A stretch of DNA of 64,000 nt, taken from contig NZ_MTSB01000013.1 of assembly GCF_002093745.1 (NCBI RefSeq), positions 140,271-204,270 of the forward strand, given 5' to 3'. Source of the stretch: Pseudomonas graminis (GTDB taxonomy: Bacteria; Pseudomonadota; Gammaproteobacteria; Pseudomonadales; Pseudomonadaceae). Below are positions 9,571 to 17,933 of the stretch, one piece after another (the first letter of the stretch is position 1; every line of letters starts with the position of its first letter). Below the pieces are notes generated by a model. That model saw only the letters and a list, made by a program, of their open reading frames with translations. It searched no databases and was not told the DNA's origin. The position numbers and the translations under genes are program-made.

Positions 9571-9598
9571 TTTATTGGCCGATCAGCTCAAGAGCCGA

Positions 9599-11275
9599 TC
9601 AGTCTTCGCGATAGCGACGCAGCTTGAGCTGCTTGCCGGCAACGCGGGTGTCCTTGAGCTTGGTCAACAGACGCTCAAGACCATCTTCCGGCAGCTCGAC
9701 CAGGCTGAAGCTGTCACGGACCTGGATACGGCCGATGGCTTCGCGGGCCAGGCCGCCTTCGTTGAGGATGGCACCCAGCAGGTTCTTGGCGGCGATACCG
9801 TCACGCGCACCCAGCGCGGTACGGCAACGGGCACGACCTTCGGCCAACGGAACCGGCGCACGACGCTCACGCTCAGGACGGTCACCACGATCACTGCTGC
9901 TGCGCTCTGGACGATCACCACGAGGGGCGTTGTTCGGAACCAGTGGACGCTCGCGTTCGATGGCTGCCAGGGTCAGTGCCTGACCGTTGGTAGCCTTGCG
10001 CAGCAGTGCGGCAGCAAGGGCGCGAGGGCTGCAACCGATGTCGGCAGTCAGGCGATCCAGCAGATCACCATGAGTCGACTCGGCGTCAGCAACCAGCGGC
10101 GACAGGCTGTTGGTCAGTTTCTTGATGCGGGCATCCAGAACGGCCTGGGCATCCGGCAGGCGGACTTCCGCAACCTTCTGACCGGTGACACGCTCGATCA
10201 CTTGCAGCATGCGGCGCTCGCGAGGCGTTACCAGCAGCAATGCACGACCTTCGCGACCTGCACGGCCGGTACGGCCGATACGGTGAACGTAGGATTCCGG
10301 ATCGTAAGGCATGTCCACGTTGAAAACGTGGGTGATACGCGGAACGTCAAGACCACGGGCAGCAACGTCAGTCGCCACAACGATGTCCAGACGGCCATCC
10401 TTGAGGGATTCGATGACGCGCTCACGCTGGTTCTGGGCGATGTCGCCGTTCAGTGCAGCAGCCTTGTAGCCTTTGGCTTCAAGGGCGCTGGCCAGATCAA
10501 GGGTCGCCTGCTTGGTGCGGACGAACATGATCAGCGCGTCGAAATCTTCGACTTCCAGCAGGCTCAATACAGCCGAGGTCTTCTGGTCAGCGTGAACCAG
10601 CAGGTGAGCCTGCTCGATCGCGGTAACGGTCTGGGTCTTGGTCTGGATCTTGACGTGCTTCGGATCGCGCAGGTGGCGTTCGGCGATGGCACGGATCGAC
10701 TGTGGCAAGGTGGCCGAGAACAGTACGGTCTGGCGGGTTTCAGGCATGGCCTTGAAGATGACTTCGAGGTCGTCCATGAAGCCCAGTTTGAGCATTTCGT
10801 CCGCTTCGTCGAGAACCAGATGGTTCACGGTCGCCAGGACTTTCTCGTCGCGACGCAGGTGGTCGCAGAGACGGCCCGGGGTGGCGACAACGATCTGTGC
10901 GCCATTGCGGATGGCCTTGAGCTGAGGGCCCATTGGCGCGCCGCCGTAGACCGCTACAACGGTCACGCCCGGCATTTGTTTTGCGTAGGTCTCGAACGCG
11001 GTGGCAACCTGAAGTGCCAGCTCGCGGGTCGGGGCCAGGATAAGTGCTTGCGGCTCGCGCTTGCTCGGGTCAATACGATGCAGGATAGGCAGTGCGAACG
11101 CGGCGGTTTTACCCGTACCGGTTTGCGCCTGACCAATCATGTCGTGACCGGCGAGAATAATCGGGATCGACTGCTGCTGAATGGCCGAAGGCTCTTCGTA
11201 GCCAGTGGCGACGACAGCTGCAACGATATTGGGATGAAGTTCGAGAGCGGCGAAGCCGCCGATTTCCTGGGTCAT
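9599..11275 (-). CDS. deaD: DEAD-box ATP-dependent RNA helicase DeaD/CsdA
   Basis: This 558-residue helicase unwinds RNA duplexes during ribosome assembly and mRNA decay, mainly in the cold. Motifs appear in order: Q motif (GYEEPSAIQQQSIP), Walker A AQTGTGKT, PTRELA, TPGR, DEAD in VLDEADEML, SAT, then ARGLD and HRIGRTGRAG. After the core comes a linker, then an Arg/Asp/Glu-rich stretch (RGDRPERSSSDRGDRPERER). A DbpA-type RNA-binding fold around ALGARDGIAAKNLLGAI completes the protein. I chose ATG 11275 because AGAGG lies 7 bases upstream. An in-frame ATG at 11308 is also possible. The start codon is in a 9-bp hairpin (11273-11309). Confidence 0.95.
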   Translation of the reverse strand: MTQEIGGFAALELHPNIVAAVVATGYEEPSAIQQQSIPIILAGHDMIGQAQTGTGKTAAFALPILHRIDPSKREPQALILAPTRELALQVATAFETYAKQMPGVTVVAVYGGAPMGPQLKAIRNGAQIVVATPGRLCDHLRRDEKVLATVNHLVLDEADEMLKLGFMDDLEVIFKAMPETRQTVLFSATLPQSIRAIAERHLRDPKHVKIQTKTQTVTAIEQAHLLVHADQKTSAVLSLLEVEDFDALIMFVRTKQATLDLASALEAKGYKAAALNGDIAQNQRERVIESLKDGRLDIVVATDVAARGLDVPRITHVFNVDMPYDPESYVHRIGRTGRAGREGRALLLVTPRERRMLQVIERVTGQKVAEVRLPDAQAVLDARIKKLTNSLSPLVADAESTHGDLLDRLTADIGCSPRALAAALLRKATNGQALTLAAIERERPLVPNNAPRGDRPERSSSDRGDRPERERRAPVPLAEGRARCRTALGARDGIAAKNLLGAILNEGGLAREAIGRIQVRDSFSLVELPEDGLERLLTKLKDTRVAGKQLKLRRYRED

Positions 11276-11309
11276 GGGTCTGCCTCTAGTGCATCCGCAA
11301 AGACCCATG
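11273..11309 (-). promoter_or_regulatory. Hairpin over the deaD translation start
   Basis: On the minus strand CATGGGTCT (11309-11301) pairs perfectly with AGACCCATG (11281-11273). The last ATG is the chosen deaD start codon, and the AGAGG ribosome site (11287-11283) is in the 19-base loop. The start codon is therefore base-paired while the ribosome site is exposed. The rest of the 453-bp gap to 11728 holds the deaD leader and promoter region; I see no gene in it. Confidence 0.55.
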
Positions 11310-11728
11310 CTTCAAAGCTGCGCGTGCCGTGTACGACCTTGAGGTCACCCTGGCTGCTTTGTCGGCGGGGATTTGCGAAAACGTTTGATGAATGGATCGT
11401 CCAGGCTAGTCCGCTATGCGAACAAGCGACCGAAGCTGGCTTCGGGGAACTGCAATACCTCGACGAGGGCCGTGTTAAGGCCGGCGCGCACTATACCGGA
11501 AATACGCACCTGAGTGAGTCTTTTTTTATGAAACATCGCACTCTGCCGGCGTAAAAGCAGGCATCAGACATCGCCGGAACACGACTTGGCCAGGGCGCGG
11601 TCCCGAGATTACGGGCATTACCGCTTAAACGTTTAATCTATTCCTGCAGATGACCGGTATCGCGCCCTGCGAGGTGTGGCGAATTGTCTCACCCTGATTT
11701 CGGCCTGACTCACGCATGCCCTGCCCGC

Positions 11729-12490
11729 TCAGGTCGCCGAACGAACCGCCCGGATCAACGGCGCCAGCGAGTACCCCAGACGTGGCGCAAGGGCTTCGGC
11801 GCGCACGCTCAGCGCTTCGATATCAAGCGTCTGATCCAGATCGGCGGGCACAATCAGAATGACGTTGCCCTCCTTCACCGGCAGCTCCCAGTAATGGCGG
11901 TGGTACAGGCCGCGCAGCAGCGCAGCGCCTAGCGGTTTGCCATCGTCGGTCGCCCACTGATTGATGATCAGCCAGCCGCCGGGTGTGAGGCGTTGCTGAC
12001 AGCCTTGCAGGAAATTCCAGGCCAGATGCCCCACGCCAGGCCCGACGTCGGTGTAGAGGTCGACAAAAATCAGGTCGGCAGGCTCGGCGCTGCCCAGCAG
12101 GTCCAGCGCATCGCCGATCCGGATGTAAAGACGCGGGTCATCATCAAGCCCCATGAATTCCATTGCGAGCCGTGGCACATCCGGACGCAGCTCGATGACC
12201 TCCACGTCTTCCAGCGGCAGAAACTTCATGCAGGCCTGGGTCAGCGTCCCGGCTCCCAGCCCCAGAAACAACGCGCTTTCAGGCGCGTCGTGGCACAAGG
12301 CGCCGATCAACATCGCTCGGGTGTAGTCGTACTCCAGCCAGCTCGGGTCAGCAGTAAAAGTGCAACTCTGTTCAATCGCATCGCCGAACTCGAGGAAGCG
12401 GTAATCCTCCACTTCCAGCACGCGGATCATGCCGAAGTCGTCGTGGACCTCGGCCAGCAGTCGTTCTACGCGCTCACGCTCTTCCGTCAT
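11729..12490 (-). CDS. Spermidine synthase-like methyltransferase-fold protein
   Basis: The 253-residue protein has a Rossmann-type fold with the nucleotide-binding turn [12 protein letters not shown] near residue 75. It also has [11 protein letters not shown] near 95 and [11 protein letters not shown] near 138, the pattern of polyamine aminopropyltransferases (SpeE). The length is close to that family, but the gatekeeping aspartates are only partly recognisable, so the substrate is uncertain. I chose ATG 12490 with AGGA just upstream. The frame extends to 12613 without a better site, and a GTG lies directly before the ATG. The gene is divergent from the DAHP synthase gene, 170 bp apart. Confidence 0.75.
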   Translation of the reverse strand: MTEERERVERLLAEVHDDFGMIRVLEVEDYRFLEFGDAIEQSCTFTADPSWLEYDYTRAMLIGALCHDAPESALFLGLGAGTLTQACMKFLPLEDVEVIELRPDVPRLAMEFMGLDDDPRLYIRIGDALDLLGSAEPADLIFVDLYTDVGPGVGHLAWNFLQGCQQRLTPGGWLIINQWATDDGKPLGAALLRGLYHRHYWELPVKEGNVILIVPADLDQTLDIEALSVRAEALAPRLGYSLAPLIRAVRSAT

Positions 12491-12660
12491 CACCGTTCCT
12501 GGTCCTGGCTGCGCCGAGCGCAAAACGCGAATTGTCGGGCAAGCGCGCTGTTTTGTCACACTTTGCAAGCCGCAACTCCCGTCCGGTGGTCTGCGCCACG
12601 CTGGCAGCGCCACAACGAACTGCTAACATGCCGGTCCGATTGCGCAATCAAGAGCCAATA

Positions 12661-14007
12661 ATGAGCCAACCCTGGAGCCCCGACAGCTGGCGGGCAATGC
12701 CGATTCAGCAGCAACCTCACTACCCTGACACCGCGCATCTGTTGAAGGTCGAGCAGACGCTGGCCAGCTACCCGCCGCTGGTGTTCGCAGGCGAAGCCCG
12801 AGAGTTGCGCCGCCAGTTTGCCGAGGTCACTCAAGGCCGGGCGTTCCTGTTGCAGGGCGGCGATTGCGCAGAAAGTTTCATGGAGTTCTCTGCGGCCAAG
12901 ATTCGCGACACCTTCAAGGTGCTGCTGCAGATGGCAATCGTCATGACCTTCGCCGCAGGCTGCCCGGTGGTCAAGGTCGGGCGCATGGCCGGGCAATTCG
13001 CCAAACCGCGTTCAGCCAACGATGAAACCATCGACGGCGTGACCTTCCCGGCGTATAGGGGCGACATCGTCAACGGCATCGGTTTCGACGAAAAAAGCCG
13101 TGTCCCGGACCCGGAACGTCTGCTCCAGGCCTATAACCAGTCCACTGCGACCCTGAACCTGCTGCGCGCCTTCGCTCAGGGCGGGTTCGCCGACCTGCAT
13201 CAGGTGCATAAGTGGAACCTGGACTTCATCGCCAACTCGGCACTGGCCGACAAGTACAGCCAGTTGGCGGATCGTATCGACGAAACCCTGGCGTTCATGC
13301 GCGCGTGTGGAATGGACAGTTCACCGCAACTGCGCGAAACCAGCTTTTTCACCGCTCACGAGGCGTTGCTGCTCAATTACGAAGAAGCCTTCGTGCGGCG
13401 CGACAGCCTGACCAATGATTATTACGACTGCTCGGCGCACATGCTGTGGATCGGCGACCGCACCCGGCAACTGGACGGCGCACACGTTGAGTTCTTGCGT
13501 GGGGTGAACAACCCGATTGGCGTGAAAGTCGGCCCAAGCATGAACACGGACGACCTGATCCGTCTGATCGACATCCTCAACCCGGATAACGACCCGGGAC
13601 GGTTGAACCTGATTGCGCGCATGGGCGCCAACAAGGTCGGCGATCACCTGCCGCAACTGATTCGCGCCGTCGAACGCGAGGGTCGCAAGGTGCTGTGGAG
13701 CTCCGACCCGATGCACGGCAACACCATCAAGGCCAGCAGCGGCTACAAGACCCGCGACTTTGCGCAGATCCTCGGCGAAGTGAAGCAGTTCTTTCAGGTG
13801 CATGAGGCCGAAGGCACCTACGCTGGCGGCATCCACATCGAGATGACCGGCCAGAACGTCACCGAATGCATCGGCGGCGCTCGCCCGATCACTGAAGATG
13901 GCCTGTCGGATCGCTATCACACGCATTGCGACCCCCGCATGAACGCCGACCAGTCACTGGAGCTGGCGTTTCTGATTGCCGAAACCCTGAAACAGGTCAG
14001 GCGCTAA
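12661..14007 (+). CDS. Type II (plant-like) DAHP synthase
   Basis: It condenses phosphoenolpyruvate and erythrose-4-phosphate, the first step of the shikimate pathway. The 448 residues are typical for the type II family. Recognisable blocks are [26 protein letters not shown] and [12 protein letters not shown]; the last is followed by [21 protein letters not shown] with the metal-binding His, and [18 protein letters not shown] near the C-terminus, complete the set. This class is not related in sequence to AroF/G/H. Feedback control cannot be read here. Its 3' end overlaps the convergent DUF1127 gene by four bases. It bears on the broken EPSP-synthase domain found at 32854-34458. Confidence 0.93.
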   Translation: MSQPWSPDSWRAMPIQQQPHYPDTAHLLKVEQTLASYPPLVFAGEARELRRQFAEVTQGRAFLLQGGDCAESFMEFSAAKIRDTFKVLLQMAIVMTFAAGCPVVKVGRMAGQFAKPRSANDETIDGVTFPAYRGDIVNGIGFDEKSRVPDPERLLQAYNQSTATLNLLRAFAQGGFADLHQVHKWNLDFIANSALADKYSQLADRIDETLAFMRACGMDSSPQLRETSFFTAHEALLLNYEEAFVRRDSLTNDYYDCSAHMLWIGDRTRQLDGAHVEFLRGVNNPIGVKVGPSMNTDDLIRLIDILNPDNDPGRLNLIARMGANKVGDHLPQLIRAVEREGRKVLWSSDPMHGNTIKASSGYKTRDFAQILGEVKQFFQVHEAEGTYAGGIHIEMTGQNVTECIGGARPITEDGLSDRYHTHCDPRMNADQSLELAFLIAETLKQVRR

Positions 14008-14258
14008 TCAGAGCAGACCGCTTCAACAGCCCGCTCAGCGCTTGAGCGGGTCGTCCCAGAAAGGCCCTGCTGAATGTCGGCCCGACTCAAGCCCAGATCC
14101 TTCAGCATCCCGTCGCTCATCTGTGCCAGAAAGCGGCGTTGGCGATGCAGCTCCCACCAACGCTGAATAGGCCGTTTGAACGCGATCAGCGATTTGGCAA
14201 TCCGCGAATGCCCGGCAGGCCTTGCAACCAGTACACAACTTTCCTGACCTTTCATCAT
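14004..14258 (-). CDS. DUF1127 small basic protein (YjiS-like)
   Basis: The 84-residue protein ends in a DUF1127 motif: [29 protein letters not shown]. Short members of this family are linked to RNA binding and phosphate or carbon metabolism in other proteobacteria, but the role here is unknown. I use the first ATG of the ATGATG pair at 14258, with GGAGG 6 bases upstream; a TTG at 14270 is an upstream alternative. Its stop codon overlaps the stop of the DAHP synthase gene. Confidence 0.85.
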   Translation of the reverse strand: MMKGQESCVLVARPAGHSRIAKSLIAFKRPIQRWWELHRQRRFLAQMSDGMLKDLGLSRADIQQGLSGTTRSSAERAVEAVCSD

Positions 14259-14316
14259 CTTGCCCTCCAAGTGGGATGACTAAAGTCTCGCGCCAAGAGT
14301 AGGATCAATCCAACGA

Positions 14317-15207
14317 ATGTTTCTTATGCAGTCCATCTGGGAGATTGATGTATTGGCCAACTATCCGGGCATCGATACCGAGCTGCTGCGCACGTTCGTG
14401 GCAATTGCCGATCACGGCGGATTCACCCGCGCAGGCGAAGCGGTCAATCGCACGCAGTCGGCGGTCAGCATGCAGATGAAGCGTCTGGAAGAAGATGTCG
14501 TGCAACGCCAGTTGTTCCAGCGTGATGGCCGTACACTGAACCTGACGGCCGAGGGTCAAGTATTGCTCGGCTACGCACGGCGCATCCTCAAGCTGCACAG
14601 CGAAGTGTTCAACACGCTGCGCGAGCCGCACATGGTGGGCGTGGTGAAAATCGGCTCACCCGACGATTACGTGATGCGCTTTCTGCCCGGCATTCTGTCG
14701 CAGTTCGCTCAGGCTTACCCGCTGGTGCAGGTGGAGGTGCATTGCGAGCCTTCGGACCTGCTGTTGCAGCGTCACGACCTGGACCTGACCATCGTGACGC
14801 GCAAGCCCGGCACCGAAATCGGCACACTGTTGCGCCAGGAACGTCTGGTCTGGATAGAAGCTGTCGGCTTTGCCCCTCACGAGCAGAATCCGATACCGCT
14901 GGCGATGTTCAATACCCATTGTTTTTGTCGTGACTGGGCCTGTAACGCGCTGGACAGCGTGGAGCGCGATTACCGCATCGCCTACAGCAGCTCCAGCATG
15001 GCGGCCATCACCGCAGTGGTGAGCGCCGGTCTGGCCGTCACCGCGCAGTTGCAAAGTCTGGTGACGCCAGATTTGCGCATCCTGGGTGAGGCCGAACAAT
15101 TGCCGCAACTGCCCACCGCCAGCATCGTGCTGCTGCGCAATCCGAAAACGCCCTCGCCCATTACCGAATGCATGGCCGACTACATCGTCGACGGGTTCAG
15201 ACTTTGA
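14317..15207 (+). CDS. LysR-family transcriptional regulator
   Basis: The 296-residue protein has an N-terminal winged helix (TELLRTFVAIADHGGFTRAGEAVNRTQSAVSMQMKRLEE in shortened view, about residues 20-60). A two-lobed effector domain follows from about 100 (VGVVKIGSPDDYVMRFLPG). The family binds DNA as tetramers and responds to a small molecule. The start is uncertain: ATG 14317 lacks a clear ribosome site, whereas TTG at 14353 follows GGGAG by 9 bases and gives 284 residues. It is convergent with the TauE-like exporter gene and overlaps it by 11 bases. Regulation of that gene is possible but not shown. Confidence 0.9.
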   Translation: MFLMQSIWEIDVLANYPGIDTELLRTFVAIADHGGFTRAGEAVNRTQSAVSMQMKRLEEDVVQRQLFQRDGRTLNLTAEGQVLLGYARRILKLHSEVFNTLREPHMVGVVKIGSPDDYVMRFLPGILSQFAQAYPLVQVEVHCEPSDLLLQRHDLDLTIVTRKPGTEIGTLLRQERLVWIEAVGFAPHEQNPIPLAMFNTHCFCRDWACNALDSVERDYRIAYSSSSMAAITAVVSAGLAVTAQLQSLVTPDLRILGEAEQLPQLPTASIVLLRNPKTPSPITECMADYIVDGFRL

Positions 15208-15943
15208 GCGCGAGAATCACCGCACACAGCACCAGAAACACGCAGAACATCAGCCGCAGCGTTCGCTCCGGCAAGGCGTGCGCCAGCTTGACGCCCCAAC
15301 TGATACTGGCCAGGCCGCCAATGGCCAGCGGAATGCCCATCGACCAGTTGACGTGATCGTGCAGCGCGTAGGTGACCAGCGTGATCCCGGTGCTCGGGGC
15401 TGCAAGCGACAGCGCCAGTCCTTGCGCCACCACCTGCGTTGCGCCGAACACACTGGTCAGAACGGGGGTCGCTACCACACCTCCGCCCACACCGAACAAG
15501 CCGCCGGTTATACCGGAGCCGACGCCCAGCAACCACAACCACTTTTCATGACGCAGCCCGGTGCCGGCCTGATTGCTGCGCCAGTACATCTGCGCGACGT
15601 TGAACACTGTCAGGACCACCAGAAACGCGATAAAACCCAGGCGCATGCCTTGAGGGTCTATCCGCACGGCCAGCAGCGACGTGAGCCAAGCCAGAAAGAA
15701 ACTGGGGATAATCAGCATCAGCGCATTGCGCAGCAAGATCCGGTTACGCTGGTTGTAGCGCCACAACGCGAGCAACACATTGGGCAGCACCATCAACAGT
15801 GCGGTGCCCTGAGCCAGTTGCTGATCCAGCCCGAACAGCACCCCCAATGCCGGAATCGCCACCAGACCGCCGCCAATCCCGAACAAGCCACCCAGGGTGC
15901 CCATTGCAGCACCCAACAACACGAACATCACAATTTCAATCAC
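15197..15943 (-). CDS. TauE/SafE-family membrane exporter
   Basis: The 248-residue protein has about eight hydrophobic segments. It carries the two internal glycine-rich repeats of this family, GTLGGLFGIGGGLVAIP near residue 15 and GGLFGVGGGVVATPVL near 150. Members export sulfite, sulfoacetate or other organic anions. The substrate here is unknown. I chose GTG 15943, which has GGGGA 6 bases upstream; an in-frame ATG at 15964 is the alternative. The gene overlaps the convergent LysR gene by 11 bases. Confidence 0.88.
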   Translation of the reverse strand: MIEIVMFVLLGAAMGTLGGLFGIGGGLVAIPALGVLFGLDQQLAQGTALLMVLPNVLLALWRYNQRNRILLRNALMLIIPSFFLAWLTSLLAVRIDPQGMRLGFIAFLVVLTVFNVAQMYWRSNQAGTGLRHEKWLWLLGVGSGITGGLFGVGGGVVATPVLTSVFGATQVVAQGLALSLAAPSTGITLVTYALHDHVNWSMGIPLAIGGLASISWGVKLAHALPERTLRLMFCVFLVLCAVILALKV

Positions 15944-16132
15944 ACTGCATCCCCAACCATCCAATGGCCAAATGCTACGCAGTCCTGCCCGCGATCAACA
16001 GCCGGTAATGTCTGTTTTTTCACATGCAGCGCATGATGGCATTGCCGCCAGCCTTGCAGGCATGGAAATTATCCGTCGCGTTAACAGCGCAACACTGAGT
16101 TAAACTCGTTTCACCGAGTACGAGGATCCGAC

Positions 16133-16606
16133 ATGAGTGCAGACAAGAGCCCGACCCACCTTGAATCCGCGGATTGCGACTCGTTGCTGCTGGATAACCA
16201 ATTGTGTTTCGCCCTCTACTCCACCTCGCTGATGATGACCAAGGTCTACAAACCCTTGCTTCAGGCATTGGGCCTCACTTATCCGCAATACCTCGCCATG
16301 ATGGTGCTGTGGGAAAAAGATGGCTTGACCGTAGGCGATGTCAGCACACGCCTGCTGACCGATCCTGGCTCGCTGACACCGTTGCTCAAGCGCCTGGAAG
16401 GCGAAGGCTTCATCAGCCGCACCCGCAGCAAGGAAGACGAGCGTGTGGTGTTGCTGCACCTGACCGAACAAGGTCGAGCATTACAGCACAAGGCACTGAC
16501 CGTGCCCGGCTGCATCCTCTCGACCAGCGGCCTGACCATGGACAAGCTTCGCGAGCTGCAAGATCAACTGCTGGACTTGCGTGGCCACCTGCACCAAAGC
16601 CTGTAA
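16133..16606 (+). CDS. ohrR: Organic-peroxide-sensing MarR repressor OhrR
   Basis: The 157-residue MarR-type protein has the reactive cysteine Cys25 in LLLDNQLCFALYS. This matches the OhrR sensor cysteine that is oxidised by organic hydroperoxides, releasing DNA. The winged-helix region spans about 55-115 (LTYPQYLAMMVLWEKDGLTVGD, LLKRLEGEGFISR). A second cysteine, in VPGCILST near residue 126, can form the inter-subunit disulfide of 2-Cys members. It is followed by ohr on the same strand, with a 138-bp gap holding the likely operators. Confidence 0.92.
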   Translation: MSADKSPTHLESADCDSLLLDNQLCFALYSTSLMMTKVYKPLLQALGLTYPQYLAMMVLWEKDGLTVGDVSTRLLTDPGSLTPLLKRLEGEGFISRTRSKEDERVVLLHLTEQGRALQHKALTVPGCILSTSGLTMDKLRELQDQLLDLRGHLHQSL

Positions 16607-16647
16607 ACCGGGCCGACCCCAGCGCCTCACCTCTCGTGAAATTTAAC

Positions 16648-16708
16648 TTGCGCGCTAAGCAATTGAAGATTACCTTTGCCGTGTAATTAGTTTGCGCGCA
16701 AGTATATT
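16648..16708 (+). promoter_or_regulatory. Paired OhrR-type operator motifs upstream of ohr
   Basis: TTGCGCGC occurs at 16648-16655 and again at 16692-16699, exactly 44 bp apart (about four helical turns). Each is followed by A/T-rich sequence ending in ATTG. A TATATT -10-like hexamer lies at 16703-16708. The location between the repressor gene and its expected target supports binding by OhrR. The exact start point is not determined. Confidence 0.55.
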
Positions 16709-16744
16709 GCATACAAAAACCATTTCATGAGCCGAGGAAATACT

Positions 16745-17164
16745 ATGGACACGCTTTACACCGCAGTTGCAACCGCCACCGGCGGCCGTGATGGTCGTGC
16801 TGTTTCCAGCGACAAGATTCTGGACGTGAAGCTGGCGACCCCGAAGGCACTCGGCGGCGCAGGCGGCGAAGCCACCAACCCTGAACAGCTGTTCGCTGCG
16901 GGCTACTCCGCCTGTTTCATCGGCGCACTCAAATTCGTGGCGGGTCAGAACAAGCGCAGCATCCCGGCAGACACCGCGATCACCGCTCACGTGGGCATCG
17001 GTCAGATCCCCGGCGGTTTCGGTCTGGACATCGACCTGCATGTCAGCCTGCCAGGTCTGGAACAGGCCGACGCTCAGCAACTGGTCGAAGCAGCGCATCA
17101 GGTCTGCCCTTACTCCAACGCCACCCGTGGCAACGTTGACGTACGCCTGCATGTAACGGTGTGA
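16745..17164 (+). CDS. ohr: Organic hydroperoxide resistance peroxidase Ohr
   Basis: The 139-residue OsmC/Ohr-fold enzyme reduces organic and fatty-acid hydroperoxides in the cytosol with lipoyl-dependent electrons. The two catalytic cysteines are Cys57 (AAGYSACFIGAL) and Cys121 (HQVCPYSNATRGN), the signature spacing of Ohr rather than OsmC. Arg15 in TGGRDGRA matches the active-site arginine region. The start ATG 16745 has GAGGA 6 bases upstream; an ATG at 16727 is less likely. OhrR very probably represses it. Confidence 0.95.
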   Translation: MDTLYTAVATATGGRDGRAVSSDKILDVKLATPKALGGAGGEATNPEQLFAAGYSACFIGALKFVAGQNKRSIPADTAITAHVGIGQIPGGFGLDIDLHVSLPGLEQADAQQLVEAAHQVCPYSNATRGNVDVRLHVTV

Positions 17165-17212
17165 ATCTGTTCGAAGCCTGAGTACAAACGATCCGTCTGG
17201 ATTCCAGGCATA

Positions 17213-17240
17213 AAAAAACCCGCAGCGATGCGGGTTTTTT
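17213..17240. terminator. Bidirectional terminator between ohr and efp
   Basis: The arms AAAAAACCCGCA (17213-17224) and TGCGGGTTTTTT (17229-17240) are perfect reverse complements around GCGA. The A-run and T-run make it usable for both convergent genes. Confidence 0.92.
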
Positions 17241-17265
17241 GCGTAACGGGGTTACAAAAGCATGC

Positions 17266-17835
17266 TTATTTTGCACGGCCTTTGTAGGAACCGCCTTCAC
17301 GGGTATCGATTTCGATCATGTCGCCGATCTCGATGAAATCAGCAACGCTCAGCTCGGTACCGTTTTTCAGTTTGGCAGGTTTCATGACCTTGCCCGAGGT
17401 GTCGCCGCGCGCAGAACCTTCGGTGTAGTCAACCTGACGCACGATGGTGGTCGGCAGCTCTACGGAAACCAGACGCTCTTCGAAGAACACGGCTTCGCAG
17501 ACGTCGGTCATGCCTTCTTCAACGAATGGCAGAACGCTTTCAAGGTCTTCAGCGTTCAGCTCGTACATGGTGTAGTCAGTGGTGTCCATGAACGTGTAGG
17601 TGTCACCGCTGATGAACGACAGCGTGGCTTCCTTGCGATCCAGGATCACGTCGTCCAGTTTGTCGTCAGCGCTGTAAACGATCTCGGTCTTGTAACCGGT
17701 CAGCAGGTTTTTCAGCTTGGTTTTCATGATCGCGCTGTTACGACCAGACTTGGTGAATTCAGCTTTCTGAACCAGCCAAGGATCGTTTTCGAGACGGATC
17801 ACAGTACCGGGTTTCAGCTCTTTACCAGTTTTCAT
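17266..17835 (-). CDS. efp: Elongation factor P
   Basis: EF-P relieves ribosomes stalled at proline runs. The 189-residue protein has the three beta-barrel domains of the family. The tip residue of domain I is Arg32 in TKSGRNSA, not lysine. An arginine at this place is the substrate of EarP rhamnosylation, and earP is the next gene upstream on the same strand. The C-terminal [23 protein letters not shown] region is standard. The gap to earP holds a large stem-loop at 17869-17915. Confidence 0.97.
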   Translation of the reverse strand: MKTGKELKPGTVIRLENDPWLVQKAEFTKSGRNSAIMKTKLKNLLTGYKTEIVYSADDKLDDVILDRKEATLSFISGDTYTFMDTTDYTMYELNAEDLESVLPFVEEGMTDVCEAVFFEERLVSVELPTTIVRQVDYTEGSARGDTSGKVMKPAKLKNGTELSVADFIEIGDMIEIDTREGGSYKGRAK

Positions 17836-17868
17836 TGCATATATCCGAATTTGGATGAATTAACCAAA

Positions 17869-17915
17869 GGCTCTGTACGAGAAATAGCCTGCACAGGCAC
17901 TTTTCGTACAGAGCC
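17869..17915. promoter_or_regulatory. Large nested stem-loop between earP and efp
   Basis: GGCTCTGTACG (17869-17879) pairs with CGTACAGAGCC (17905-17915). The stem continues loosely through an A/T step and closes on an inner GCCTG-CA-CAGGC hairpin (17887-17898). No T-run follows on the minus strand, so it does not look like a simple terminator. It could be a processing site, an attenuator or an inverted operator. The 14-base piece CACTTTTCGTACAG recurs at 19169-19182 upstream of earP. Confidence 0.6.
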
Positions 17916-17933
17916 TGATATCAAGGCCGCGTA

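Noticed and set aside
9575..11554. 659-codon open frame on the plus strand across deaD
   Set aside because: It is the full antisense of the DEAD-box helicase, whose motifs are clear. Its own translation is low-complexity and shows no family pattern. High GC and codon bias in Pseudomonas produce such shadows.
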